Part shown: positions 42,584-52,915 of the stretch, piece by piece
Position numbering within the stretch: position 1 is the stretch's first letter
Layout of the letters: each line of letters opens with the position of its first letter
NCBI GenBank assembly: GCA_963736575.1
Contig: CAVTPD010000001.1
Span: 558,001-622,000 of the forward strand
Reading direction: 5' to 3'
Source of the DNA: CAVTPD01 sp963736575
Lineage (GTDB): Bacteria; Bacteroidota; Bacteroidia; Cytophagales; JAAEPT01
DNA: 64,000 nucleotides
Notes under the pieces: generated by a model
The model's input: only the letters and a program-made list of their open reading frames with translations
Told to the model about the DNA's origin: nothing
The model's database searches: none
Position numbers and translations under genes: made by a program

Positions 42584-45469
42584 TTATTTTACAACTTGCA
42601 ATAAAACCCCAATCGGGAAATCTTGCCCGGTGCTAAAACCAGTAGGATATTGTTTGTGATCACCGTATTTAGCAGAGATTTCTGGAACTTGGTCCTCCAT
42701 GTAGGCTTTTAATTCCGAAACGGTTATTTTCTGGTCTTCATTAATAGTATCTGCTTTACCGGACAAGGCTTCTAAAAACGTATAGGTAAATACGCCGTGA
42801 CCCAATTCGTCAAATTCGGTAGCGAACTGCTCCGATTCCGATGCCGCGATTAACACCACTCCCGAACTTCTAGCCAATTGGAAAATAGATTTTTCCTGTG
42901 CGGCACCTCGTGTTTTAAATTTTTCAACCGCACCACCAGAATGACAAGCATCTAATAAAAGAAGCTGTTTTTGTGCTTTAATGTTTGATAAATATTTACG
43001 GAAACGTGCTGTAGAAATAGCCAAGTCGTTCAAATGCTCTTCGGTATCGTACATCTGTACCAATTCCGAAGGTGCAAGGTAATATTCAGAATGGTTGTTT
43101 TCAGATGTTAAGATGCCGTGACCTGCAAAATAGAAAATGAAAACATCATTGGGGGCAGCGTTTTTGGCAATGTTTTCTAAGCTTGTTTCTATGTTACTTT
43201 TAGTGGCCTCTTTGTTTAAAAGCAAGGTGACATCAACCGAAGAAAAAATGCTTCCGGAAATCTCCTCCAGTTTTTCTTTCACACTAAGAGCATCTGAATA
43301 AGCGTAATTCAAATTGTTTCGTTCGTTTTGGTATTCATTTATGCCAATTACCAAGGCATAGAGGTTAGCATTGGCTTTAAGTTCGCCTTCAAAAATTACG
43401 TTTACACCCAATTTAATAGAGCTTCTTTGTTGGTAGTTTACAGCGTAAGCATCTATGTAGTTTTCGCCGGGTAAAAGTTGCACAGCATAAGTTTTACGGA
43501 TGGTTTCGTTCAGTTTTGTGTGTGGCAACGAATCATCGGTAACTACTAATTTACCATTGCACAATACGTTAATTTCTTTAATGCCGGCACCGCCATCGGT
43601 AGCTTCAATATCAAAATAAACGGTAGCTTTTTCAGTTGGGTATCCGGTTTTTCGATACACTAAAAAGTCTTTTTCTCCATTTTTGTCCACGGAATAAAAC
43701 TTGTCGATTACTGCATAAGAAGCCCCTTTTATGCTTGATAAGTCTACTTCATGTTGGTTGTTGTCTTCCAAAATAGTGTGTAAGCTTTTGTCCGACTGTA
43801 TGTTTTCTTTTACCACATCGGGTTTGTACAAGACTTCAAAAAATTCATCTAAGGTTGAAAAATGATTGGTTCCTAAAACTGTTTTGGATGGAAATCCTAC
43901 TAAAGAAGCACCTTGTTCCGAAGAGGCGAAATAGCCTTTTTCAGTCCATAAAATCCATTCTCTGTTAAAGTTGATGTACAAAGAAACTTTGGGGGCTTGC
44001 GGTAAAAAGGCAGAGTCAAGCGGCCATAAGTGAACCATTTCGTCTTCGCCACTAGAAAACAGATACGTTTGTTCTTTTAGATTGCCAACACACAAAGACC
44101 GAACACCTCTAATGTGCCCTTCAATTGATTGTTCTAATGTTCCGTTTTCCGAATAACACAACAAAAAGTGATCGGTGCCAATGTAGTAGTGTTTGTTGTA
44201 TTTGGCCCAACTTAATATTCTACCTAAATCTTTATTGGTACGGATTTTAATACCGTCAATTTTTAAAATGTAAGGATCTTTTTGGTCATATTCAGTGCTT
44301 TCTGTACTTTTTAAACCTTTGTCTTTCCCAATTCTAATTTCGTCAAAATCAAAGTATTCATATAGGTGTTCTGATTGGTCCTGATTACTGAAATAGAGTT
44401 TTCCATCCACCCACTCCATTTGTTTTATGCTAGTTCCGTTTCCCCCAAGTTGGTGAAGTTGTTTTCCCAACAAAGGCTGAATTACCGCTATTTCATGTTG
44501 TGAACCGCCGGAAACCAGAGCCAGTAAATTGGTCTTGTTTTCTAAAAAAGAAGCACTAAAAACCGAGTTGTCAAATACGGTACTGCTGGCTATAACCTTT
44601 CCGTTGTTGAAATTGTAAAAAACTACTTTTCCGGTATTTTCTTCGCCTGCCAGTAAGATGTTTTCGTCGGTAGATAGTTCTAGCTTAGTAAGGGCAGTAG
44701 GGGTGTGGCAGATTTTATGTAAAAATTTCCCTTCGGAAGAATAACTATTGATGCGTAAATCTGCACCGTAACTAATTATTTGATCATGTTTTGGGGCGTA
44801 AATAAGTTGTTTTATAGGTTGGTAGTGGTGTGTGCTTACCGCAAGTTTATGAGCGGAAACTGCTTTTATATCCCCATGATAAAGTTGGGTTTCGTTGCTA
44901 GGCGCCAGAAATAATTCCCCCGATTGGGTAATAGCCATAGCTTCTACCAAAAAGTCTAATGTATCTATAGAAAGAGGACTTAAATCCCCGTTTTTATCTA
45001 ATTGAAGTACTTCTAAATGGTTTTTGTTATCGCTTAGGAAAAGCTTTTTTCCATTGGAAGAACTAATACAGTGATGAATTACAGCACTTTTTGTAGCGAC
45101 TCTTTTTATGGATTTATTCTGTACATCTAATAAATGAATGTAGTTAATACCATCTACTGAAGATATATTATTGCCCACTAAAGCCACGTAATTACTGTCC
45201 CCTAAAAAACAGGCGTCGTAAAAAATGCCTGTTTTTCCATAACCACCGTTTAGGTGCTGCATAAACAAAAGCGTAAAATCAGTAGCGTCCCAAAAAGCAA
45301 TACTTTTATCTTCGGATACGGTAATGATTTCATTGGTTTTTTGACTGATTAAAATACGATGAACAGGGGCTGCATGTCCTTGATTATGGATTGCAAAAGC
45401 CAAATCCTGCTGTTGAGAATAAAGCAGGATTGGCAGTTGTATAAATACTAGAAATAGAAGATACTTCAC
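42584..45469 (-). CDS. Exported WD40-like propeller with C-terminal caspase (C14) domain
   Basis: Signal peptide (MKYLLFLVFIQLPILLYSQ). Residues about 20-520 form WD40-like blades (SEDKSIAFWDATDF, SSGEDEMVHLWPLD). A beta-sandwich spans about 590-680. Then comes a caspase-like domain: YALVIGINEYQNERNNLNYA, FIFYFAGHGIL with the catalytic His and LLLLDACHSGG with the catalytic Cys. Both catalytic residues are intact. Bacterial orthocaspases cleave after Arg or Lys. There is no T9SS tail, so it is probably periplasmic or lost to the medium by another route. It follows the 917-aa secreted protein at 25 bases. Confidence 0.9.
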   Translation of the reverse strand: MKYLLFLVFIQLPILLYSQQQDLAFAIHNQGHAAPVHRILISQKTNEIITVSEDKSIAFWDATDFTLLFMQHLNGGYGKTGIFYDACFLGDSNYVALVGNNISSVDGINYIHLLDVQNKSIKRVATKSAVIHHCISSSNGKKLFLSDNKNHLEVLQLDKNGDLSPLSIDTLDFLVEAMAITQSGELFLAPSNETQLYHGDIKAVSAHKLAVSTHHYQPIKQLIYAPKHDQIISYGADLRINSYSSEGKFLHKICHTPTALTKLELSTDENILLAGEENTGKVVFYNFNNGKVIASSTVFDNSVFSASFLENKTNLLALVSGGSQHEIAVIQPLLGKQLHQLGGNGTSIKQMEWVDGKLYFSNQDQSEHLYEYFDFDEIRIGKDKGLKSTESTEYDQKDPYILKIDGIKIRTNKDLGRILSWAKYNKHYYIGTDHFLLCYSENGTLEQSIEGHIRGVRSLCVGNLKEQTYLFSSGEDEMVHLWPLDSAFLPQAPKVSLYINFNREWILWTEKGYFASSEQGASLVGFPSKTVLGTNHFSTLDEFFEVLYKPDVVKENIQSDKSLHTILEDNNQHEVDLSSIKGASYAVIDKFYSVDKNGEKDFLVYRKTGYPTEKATVYFDIEATDGGAGIKEINVLCNGKLVVTDDSLPHTKLNETIRKTYAVQLLPGENYIDAYAVNYQQRSSIKLGVNVIFEGELKANANLYALVIGINEYQNERNNLNYAYSDALSVKEKLEEISGSIFSSVDVTLLLNKEATKSNIETSLENIAKNAAPNDVFIFYFAGHGILTSENNHSEYYLAPSELVQMYDTEEHLNDLAISTARFRKYLSNIKAQKQLLLLDACHSGGAVEKFKTRGAAQEKSIFQLARSSGVVLIAASESEQFATEFDELGHGVFTYTFLEALSGKADTINEDQKITVSELKAYMEDQVPEISAKYGDHKQYPTGFSTGQDFPIGVLLQVVK

Positions 45470-45494
45470 AAATGGGGTGTTATGATTGTTCGGT

Positions 45495-48248
45495 TTAGTC
45501 TTTTACCAATTGAAACGTTTGTTGATCAATTTTTATAAAATACATGCCCGCTGGTAAGTTCTGTAAAGAAATAACTTCTTCGGAAGAATTAGAATAGTGC
45601 TGTTGTACTTCGGTACCTAAAATAGAATAGACCTTAATTTTGGCTCCTTGTTTTACGCCATTTATGTGTACAAAATCACGGGTAGGGTTAGGGTAAACTT
45701 CAATAGATAATTCTTCCATTTCCGTGTTTACGGAAGTAAGAATACAATCTTTTTGTTTCGTTATTATGTCTAGACGGTAAATGCTATCACAGCCAATGGC
45801 AGAAGTAGCATTTAATAAATACTGACCCGGTACAGCATATTCTCTATTGCCAAAGGTGTATACATCGCTGGCACAAGCTGAATCAAGTACAGCGAAATTG
45901 TAACTCGGGTAAATGGTTAGGTTAAGAGTGAGCGTACTGTCGCAACCACTTGCTGTTTTTCCTTCAAAAAGATACGATCCGCTTTCGGTATAGTTTTGAT
46001 TGTGGAAGTTATATTCATCACAAGCAATTTCGTTTTCTTCCAGTTCAACAGGGTTGCATTGGTCTTTATACATTAAGAAGGTATTACTGAACGATTCCGT
46101 ATAGCCTAATAGCCAAAGGCGGTCATTTTTTCCTGTAGCCGAATAAGTAAAACCACTCCAATCTGTTTCAAAATAATTGTAAACAAAATCGCTAGAGATG
46201 AAATTTCCTTCATCATTTAATTGTAACAAAAACCCATTGTTTTGGTACTTTTCGTCATTTATACCGTGAATGTCTTCATTTGGTCCCCAATCAAAATCAA
46301 CATAACCAGAGAATCTACCAATTAGGTTTATGTTATCCTTAGAATCAATAGTTAAAGGATCACTTAGTACATTATAACCTTTCCCGTCGATGATATTAAA
46401 CCATATTATGTCTCCGTTAGGTTTCGTTTTTAATAAAAAAACGCTGGCAAATCCTTCTGCATAAGCCTTGTATTGTTTTCCCTCTGATTCAAATACCACA
46501 CTGTCTCTAAAGACACCATAGGTATAAAGTTCTCCCAAAGAATTGTGTTTAAGTATAGAGTAGCTGTAGTTGTTGGGTTTGCCGAAATTATAATGCCATT
46601 GGTAATCCCCATTGGAGGAGTAGCTTACTAAAAAATCTTGGTAGTTAGAAGTGAACGTATTAATGATGTTAGAGCTTTGGTTGTGAAATTCAATTGATCT
46701 ACTGGCATGTCCATGAACAACAATGCTGCTGTTAACGGGGTTTACGCTTATAGAATACGTTTCCTTCCGGTTGTTTCCATCAATGTTATTTAACCATAAT
46801 ACCTCTCCGTTCTGATCTGTTTTTAATAAAAAAGCAGCTCCATAAGCTGATTCGGATTTTAACTGCAAAATAGTATCGTTACTAAGACCAGTGTATAAAT
46901 TATTACTATATATACCTGTTGCTAATAAGGTGTTACTTTGATTGTCGACTGTAATACCCGTTATAGAAGTATTGCTTAACCCACCAATACGTTTTACCCA
47001 TTTAAAATTACCATCAGAATCTGTTTTTGCTAAGTAGCTGTTGGTTCTGTTAATGGATGGGATGTATTTCTTGTTTCCGTCTTCCATATTAAAAAAAACA
47101 GTGTCATTAAAATTCCCCGAAAGATAGATTTCATCTTTGTTAGAAATGGCTATTGATGTCCCTGTTAGTGAGCCACTACAGGCTATTTTTTTTGTCCATA
47201 AGAAATCACCTTCATGCGATACTTTAGTTAAAAAATTAATGTTTGTATAAATGCCTTCTCCGCTTACATAATTAAAGTTGTCACTGGGATCGGTATCTTC
47301 TCGGTTTATGAACTCTCCAAAAAGGTAAACGTTTCCTTCTGAATCAGTTACCATGCCTCTCATGGTGTTGTCTAAAAGTCTACCAATTAAACCATTACCG
47401 GGTTTAACTAAAACATGTGTACGCACATGTAAACTATCACAGCCAGATTTGCTTTCTAGTGCATAAAAATAATCGCCAGATTCGTCAACGTAAGTGTCGT
47501 TTAACAAAACACTATCGCCAAGATCAAGCGCAAGGGTATCATAACGAACATGGAAATTTACCTCGCTGTTGCTAATTGGGGTGTTTATTCGTTTACTGGC
47601 CGTAAATTTCCCTTCCACTTGTTTCATTTTCAGGGTGACTTTGTAATTTCCTTCAAGCAAGGTAACGCGGTCGTTGATTAAGGTAATAAAGGTATCGGTT
47701 TCGGCGGTAGTTAAATTCTCAACGATGTAGACATAGTCTTTCAAATCTTTAGGGAAATAGGTTTTGTGCATGGCATAACCGGCCCCATAAAGTGAATTCA
47801 TATTGTCTAAAATACCCCAGTTAATGGGATCACTGGTATTTTCTAAGGTAATTGTGCCACAAGCGGGGTGATGCTCGTAAGTGAAACTGGTTTGAATAAT
47901 ATCTAAATAATAGCGGTCAAAACTGGTACAACCCGTAGCATCAGTTGCATACATCGTTTTTAAGGATTCTTCTTCAAGTTGTTCGCATTGGTTTTCATAA
48001 GGCGAATTTGCACCACAAATCATATTGTCCATAATGTGGCCATTTGGATCGCGCTCCATGATTAAAACCCTTTTTGTTCTGCCCGAAGCAGTGTTCTCAC
48101 CAATGGTTTCTGTTTTGGAAACAACACCTATTTCTATAGCCGATTCCGGTAGGTCTAATTCAAGGTCGTTGAAGCACATTTGTGCAGCTATTTCAGTAGC
48201 CAAAAACAGACATAATAATAGGGTTGGTAGCAGTTTAAATAGTTTCAC
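45495..48248 (-). CDS. T9SS type A sorted secreted protein with SBBP-like propeller repeats (917 aa)
   Basis: Signal peptide (MKLFKLLPTLLLCLFLATEI). A central region of repeats like TDSEGNVYLFGEF and SNKDEIYLSGNF suggests a beta-propeller. It is bracketed by the GCDS modules (SGCDSLHVRTHV, SGCDSTLTLNLTIYP, IGCDSIYRLDI) common in T9SS exoproteins. The end IEVYPNPTRDFVHINGVKQG...LPAGMYFIKI is a type A sorting domain. So it is exported by T9SS and attached or released at the surface. Probably co-transcribed with the caspase gene. Confidence 0.88.
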   Translation of the reverse strand: MKLFKLLPTLLLCLFLATEIAAQMCFNDLELDLPESAIEIGVVSKTETIGENTASGRTKRVLIMERDPNGHIMDNMICGANSPYENQCEQLEEESLKTMYATDATGCTSFDRYYLDIIQTSFTYEHHPACGTITLENTSDPINWGILDNMNSLYGAGYAMHKTYFPKDLKDYVYIVENLTTAETDTFITLINDRVTLLEGNYKVTLKMKQVEGKFTASKRINTPISNSEVNFHVRYDTLALDLGDSVLLNDTYVDESGDYFYALESKSGCDSLHVRTHVLVKPGNGLIGRLLDNTMRGMVTDSEGNVYLFGEFINREDTDPSDNFNYVSGEGIYTNINFLTKVSHEGDFLWTKKIACSGSLTGTSIAISNKDEIYLSGNFNDTVFFNMEDGNKKYIPSINRTNSYLAKTDSDGNFKWVKRIGGLSNTSITGITVDNQSNTLLATGIYSNNLYTGLSNDTILQLKSESAYGAAFLLKTDQNGEVLWLNNIDGNNRKETYSISVNPVNSSIVVHGHASRSIEFHNQSSNIINTFTSNYQDFLVSYSSNGDYQWHYNFGKPNNYSYSILKHNSLGELYTYGVFRDSVVFESEGKQYKAYAEGFASVFLLKTKPNGDIIWFNIIDGKGYNVLSDPLTIDSKDNINLIGRFSGYVDFDWGPNEDIHGINDEKYQNNGFLLQLNDEGNFISSDFVYNYFETDWSGFTYSATGKNDRLWLLGYTESFSNTFLMYKDQCNPVELEENEIACDEYNFHNQNYTESGSYLFEGKTASGCDSTLTLNLTIYPSYNFAVLDSACASDVYTFGNREYAVPGQYLLNATSAIGCDSIYRLDIITKQKDCILTSVNTEMEELSIEVYPNPTRDFVHINGVKQGAKIKVYSILGTEVQQHYSNSSEEVISLQNLPAGMYFIKIDQQTFQLVKD

Positions 48249-48334
48249 GTTGATGAAGGATTTGATGCCCGAAGAGTTGATTAAAGTTTAAAAATAGGCT
48301 GAAAATGCTAACTTCATCTACAACCAAAATAAAA

Positions 48335-49204
48335 ATGAGAAAGTATTTTACGAACGTAAGGCTTCTGTTTATAAACGTTTTGACCTTGTTATTTTTTTTA
48401 AGTAACAAGAGCTATTCTGCTCCATTTTTAAAAGAAAGTTTACCGATCTCCGGAAAAAAAAATGCAGTTTTTTTTCAGGCTGATTTTAACCAAGATGGGG
48501 CTTTGGATTTCCTCTTTTCGGGGTACGACGGACAGGCGAATAATACACGCATTCAGTTCCAAAAAAAAGATGGGTTTGCAGCCAATAATTACAGTGCTTT
48601 ACCTGTCTTTGGAGCCGTAGAAAATGTGGTAGCCTTAGATGTAGATTTAGATGGTGTTTTAGAACTTGTGTTGTCCGAAGAAATTAACGGAAAACAGCAA
48701 CTTCAATTTATAAAAAAGGAAGGTGCGGCCTATGTAAAACAAACTTCGGTTTTAAATACATTTTCCTTCGATTCTCTAAGGATTGAAGTGTGTGATTTTA
48801 ATTTTGATGCCTATCCCGATTTATTGGTTTTTGGTTTGAATGCTACTACTTCGGAAGTGGTTTTGTTAGAGAACAACCAGAAAGGTGGTTTTTGGACTAA
48901 AAAACTAAGCTTACCCAATAACCAAAATCTAAGTTATGTGTTTAGGCAACAGCAAGAAGGGGAATTACTGTGGTCGAAAGAAGATCAATCAACATCCCTT
49001 TATACACTGTCTGCTGATGGGGAAGTAACAGAACAAAACACAACGCTGCCTTTTTTAGAAGGAAGTTTTAATTGGCTAGACATAAACGGAGACGGTGAAG
49101 AAGAACTTTTTGTAAACGGGTTTTTAAATAGCCTGCCCTTCAAAGGAATTTTAAATCATCAGTTTCAGAGAGACAGGACTTTCAATTTCCGTTTTCAGAA
49201 ATAA
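48335..49204 (+). CDS. FG-GAP/VCBS surface protein, N-terminal fragment of a frameshifted gene
   Basis: Chosen ATG at 48335 begins a signal peptide (MRKYFTNVRLLFINVLTLLF). Repeats such as ADFNQDGALDFLFSGYD and DVDLDGVLELVLSE are FG-GAP/VCBS calcium-binding propeller units. The frame stops at 49202 after FRFQK. One base over, the sequence reads on sensibly as EIKELHWVDVNDDDLLDVLV up to about 49300, where it shifts back to the original frame. This is therefore the first piece of a gene that continues to 53933. Confidence 0.8.
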   Translation: MRKYFTNVRLLFINVLTLLFFLSNKSYSAPFLKESLPISGKKNAVFFQADFNQDGALDFLFSGYDGQANNTRIQFQKKDGFAANNYSALPVFGAVENVVALDVDLDGVLELVLSEEINGKQQLQFIKKEGAAYVKQTSVLNTFSFDSLRIEVCDFNFDAYPDLLVFGLNATTSEVVLLENNQKGGFWTKKLSLPNNQNLSYVFRQQQEGELLWSKEDQSTSLYTLSADGEVTEQNTTLPFLEGSFNWLDINGDGEEELFVNGFLNSLPFKGILNHQFQRDRTFNFRFQK

Positions 49205-49336
49205 AAGAACTGCATTGGGTAGATGTAAATGATGATGATTTACTGGATGTATTGGTAACAGGAAAAACCGAATCTTTAGAAACAGGTTTGTTTTATCTTA
49301 CAAAACAACGGCGCCACTTTTGAACCAGCAGAAACG

Positions 49337-52300
49337 TTGGATTTATTTAAATCGGCCACTGCTATTTTATTAAAGGAAACTGGAACGTTGCGTCTTTTGC
49401 AAAGCAGTGTTACAGAAAATGCAGGGGAAGAATCGTATTTGTTTCAGCAATTTACGATGGCCCAAAACCCTACAACAATTTCGTTTCAGTCGAATACCGT
49501 TACCAGTTCTATTTTAGAGAACTCTGTTGAGTTCACTTGGCCATCACTTACCGGAAATCCGTCACATGTACACTATCGTTTCGGGCTTCAGAATTCAAGC
49601 GGAAAGACCTTAGCAATACCCGCTTCAGAAGTAAATCCTTATGCGTTTTGGAAGGAACAAAAATTAACACTGAATTTAGACTCGGGAACCTATACGTTTT
49701 ATGTACAAGCTTTCGATTTACAGGGCAATAAAAGTGCGGTTTTAGAACATTCATTTCAGGTTGAAAAAAAGAAAAACAACGCGGCATTATTTAGGTCAGT
49801 TTATCTAAATAATCCCATAAATCTAGCAATTAATGGGCAAGGTGAATTAATAGATACCGACAAAGACGGCGATTTAGACCTTGTTTTCAGTGGGGTAGAT
49901 GGTCAATTGGCTGTTAGTGTTCAAGAAACAATGAATGTGTTTTCGGAACAAAAAATAACGACCGGACAAGACCTAAAATTAAGCAGTTATGAAAAACAAC
50001 CGGCGTCTGTTCATTTTCTAAAAGAAGGTAAACTTTGGGAATACAATTTATCCGATTATACATCCGATTCGTTAGGGATTTCTTTCATTGAAAAATATGT
50101 ATTGATAGACGTTGATAAGGACGGCGATTTGGATGTTTTTATCGATTCGAAACAAACACAAAGTTCGGTGTTGTACTACAACGAAGAAGGCCGGTTTCAG
50201 CAAAGTTTAAAACCGTACGCAGCCAAAAACGCACCTTGGTTGGTGGCCGATTTAGACAATAACGGTTACGATGATATCATAACGCAAGAAGCTGGTAACC
50301 TCAACCGAGTAGCCTGGAACAATGGTAAGACCTTCAACTGGAAAACCATAAATGCCAATGCTGAATACGAGTTGCTTTCCTTAGTAGATTACCAAGGGGA
50401 TAAGGACTGGGATTTTTTATGCTACAGCATCACAGAACAATTGTATTTTGTGCTGGTGAACGAAGCTAGGGTGTTTTCTACTTCCACAAGCAATGAGATT
50501 TATACCGAAGGATGGCAGGATAAATTATTTAGTAACAGAAACATCTTAATCCATTTATTAAATGTAGACGAAGACCCTGCTTTGGAAGTTCTTTACATGG
50601 ACGGAAATGATATTAAAGTATACGACGATAATGCGTCGGGATATTATACGTCAGTTTTGTGGGAAGAAGCCCATTCTTTATTGTTGAGCAATAACAAACC
50701 TGTTAAACTGGTTAAGCAAGGGGATATAGATAAAGACGGCAGTTCAGATGTTTTTATTCAGGTGGAATTAAGTAATGGAGAAAGCCAGTCGCTCATTCTA
50801 TACGGAACCCAAAAGGTGAAAAGCACATCTTCAGAAATCAATGCTACCATAACTTCAGAATACAATAACCTAACCTTAAAGTGGCAGAGTGTTGCTAAGG
50901 CCAGCCATTATATGATTGATCTTTATTCTGAAGACGAAATTTTGTTATCCTCTGGAGTTGTGGACAGGGCAAAAGTAGGTTTCGCCAATGCGTTTCATGG
51001 TTTTGATACTACCCAAACGTATTATAATTTATTAAGTGGGAAGTATTTCTGGCAGGTGCATGCTATGCAAAAAGACATCGTATTGGCCAGTTCGGCTGTG
51101 GATTCTTTTGAAGTAAGCAGTTACGATCCGGTTCTCATAAAAAGTATTTCGGAACTTAATCCGAACAACAACTCGGGCGGTGTTATATTTTCTCGTCCGT
51201 GTGACTTAGACAACGACGGGGATTTGGACTTTCTGTTTTTAGGAACGCGTGGTGATACCGCCGGATCCACCAATTTTATTGCTAATAACTTTATCTACAT
51301 CAATCAAGGGGATAGTACGTTTGTTACCAAGCGTATTGCAGTGGACGATTTGTATACCGCCGATGTAGAATATCTGGATTTCAACAAAGACGGTTACCAG
51401 GATATAGTAGTTACGGCAGCCGGTATTAGCTTAATGAATACCCATTGGGAAGATTATGAAGTAAATGGTGGCGTGGCTAATTTCTTTACTAAAATCTATC
51501 TAAACGACCACAATCATAACTTTTACGATTCCGGTGTTTTGTTGCCTAAGATTGGTTTAGGGAAAGTAGAAGTAGCCGATTACAATTCAGACGGATTAGA
51601 TGATTTGTTAATTTCCGGTAGAGATTCTGTTGTTTTGGGCCGAATAATTGAACCCGACGGCAGCGTTTCCGTTCGGGTGGATAAGGGACAAGGGGAAAGA
51701 AATTGGTACACCATTTTAGCCACCAACCGTGGTAATAAATTCACTTTCGAAACCCTGTATACCAGCACACGGAACATTACGGCCTATTTTCAGGATACCG
51801 ATAACGACAACGATGCGGATATTTTATTGCTGGGCGGTGATTATACCAACCAAACCTCTCACAGTTTACAATGGGTAAATGATAACGGAATCTTTAAGCC
51901 CTTAAGCACTTTAATCCAGGGTTATGCGATTACGTATTCCGATTATGGCGATTACGACCGAGATGGCGATTTAGATCTGTTGGTTTTGGGCGCTAACGTA
52001 AACAATTACCAATACCACGCTACCCGTAGTTTTGTGGACGAACCCGTAAAATGGAACTTGAGCATTTATAAAAATCAAGGAAATAACCTTTTTGTGCCCG
52101 TTTCGCAGAATATTGAAGCCTATATTCCTTCTACGTTTATTCACCAAATACATTGGTTAGACATCAATAACGATGGTATTTTAGACATTGTGCTGCAACA
52201 GGACAATCAGATTTTTATGGTGGAACAAACCAGTGAAGGAACTTTTATACAAGCCAAGTCCATGCACATAAAAGACGATTTTACATTCAGTACCTACGGT

Positions 52301-52915
52301 GATTTTAACAACAATTCCAGAATTGATTTTGCTATTGGCGGAAGAGAAGACCCTTTTAAAATCTATTTCAGTAAAATAGAAGCTGGAAATGCAGCGCCTG
52401 CTTCTGCTTCCGAATTTAAAGCTACCATTCATAACGATGCTTGTTCCTTAAGTTGGAAAAACAACGGCGATGATTTAACGCCAACTTCCTCGCTTCGGTA
52501 CGGCGTGGTATTGTCAAAAGGCGATAGCTTGGTGTACAGCAGTATAAATGCAGCTTCCGAATTTTCGGAAGACTATAAAAACGGCTTAATCAATCCGGGT
52601 TTTAAACTGAATACTTTGGCCGATGGCGATTATGAATGGCAAATTGCGGTGATTGATGACAATTATAGAGCGTCGCCTTTAAGCGCAAAAGAAACCTTTA
52701 CCATCAATCACTACCCAACTATTTCTGGTCCCGAAGATACGTGTCAATACATGCAAATGACGTATGGTGTTACGCCCAATAACCAAAACTATTTATGGCA
52801 TGTAGATACTTCTGTAGTAAACGTTGTAGACAGTTTAACTGCTTCTAAAATAGAAGTGAAATGGAAGAAATTTGGTAGAACACGCTTTAGTAGTAGAAAA
52901 TGTAGATTTCAATAA
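49337..52915 (+). CDS. FG-GAP/VCBS surface protein, central fragment of a frameshifted gene
   Basis: The first Met is internal, not a real start: the same frame extends upstream to about 49300 (NNGATFEPAETL). It contains many VCBS/FG-GAP units (DKDGDLDLVFSG, DVDKDGDLDVFID, DLDNDGDLDFLFLG, DYDRDGDLDLLVLG) alternating with fibronectin-type III-like modules. The frame ends at 52915 after WKKFGRTRFSS. From about 52870 the other frame continues as HALVVENVDFNKWDTLWVTI. In total, the restored protein would be near 1,870 residues. Confidence 0.85.
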   Translation: MDLFKSATAILLKETGTLRLLQSSVTENAGEESYLFQQFTMAQNPTTISFQSNTVTSSILENSVEFTWPSLTGNPSHVHYRFGLQNSSGKTLAIPASEVNPYAFWKEQKLTLNLDSGTYTFYVQAFDLQGNKSAVLEHSFQVEKKKNNAALFRSVYLNNPINLAINGQGELIDTDKDGDLDLVFSGVDGQLAVSVQETMNVFSEQKITTGQDLKLSSYEKQPASVHFLKEGKLWEYNLSDYTSDSLGISFIEKYVLIDVDKDGDLDVFIDSKQTQSSVLYYNEEGRFQQSLKPYAAKNAPWLVADLDNNGYDDIITQEAGNLNRVAWNNGKTFNWKTINANAEYELLSLVDYQGDKDWDFLCYSITEQLYFVLVNEARVFSTSTSNEIYTEGWQDKLFSNRNILIHLLNVDEDPALEVLYMDGNDIKVYDDNASGYYTSVLWEEAHSLLLSNNKPVKLVKQGDIDKDGSSDVFIQVELSNGESQSLILYGTQKVKSTSSEINATITSEYNNLTLKWQSVAKASHYMIDLYSEDEILLSSGVVDRAKVGFANAFHGFDTTQTYYNLLSGKYFWQVHAMQKDIVLASSAVDSFEVSSYDPVLIKSISELNPNNNSGGVIFSRPCDLDNDGDLDFLFLGTRGDTAGSTNFIANNFIYINQGDSTFVTKRIAVDDLYTADVEYLDFNKDGYQDIVVTAAGISLMNTHWEDYEVNGGVANFFTKIYLNDHNHNFYDSGVLLPKIGLGKVEVADYNSDGLDDLLISGRDSVVLGRIIEPDGSVSVRVDKGQGERNWYTILATNRGNKFTFETLYTSTRNITAYFQDTDNDNDADILLLGGDYTNQTSHSLQWVNDNGIFKPLSTLIQGYAITYSDYGDYDRDGDLDLLVLGANVNNYQYHATRSFVDEPVKWNLSIYKNQGNNLFVPVSQNIEAYIPSTFIHQIHWLDINNDGILDIVLQQDNQIFMVEQTSEGTFIQAKSMHIKDDFTFSTYGDFNNNSRIDFAIGGREDPFKIYFSKIEAGNAAPASASEFKATIHNDACSLSWKNNGDDLTPTSSLRYGVVLSKGDSLVYSSINAASEFSEDYKNGLINPGFKLNTLADGDYEWQIAVIDDNYRASPLSAKETFTINHYPTISGPEDTCQYMQMTYGVTPNNQNYLWHVDTSVVNVVDSLTASKIEVKWKKFGRTRFSSRKCRFQ

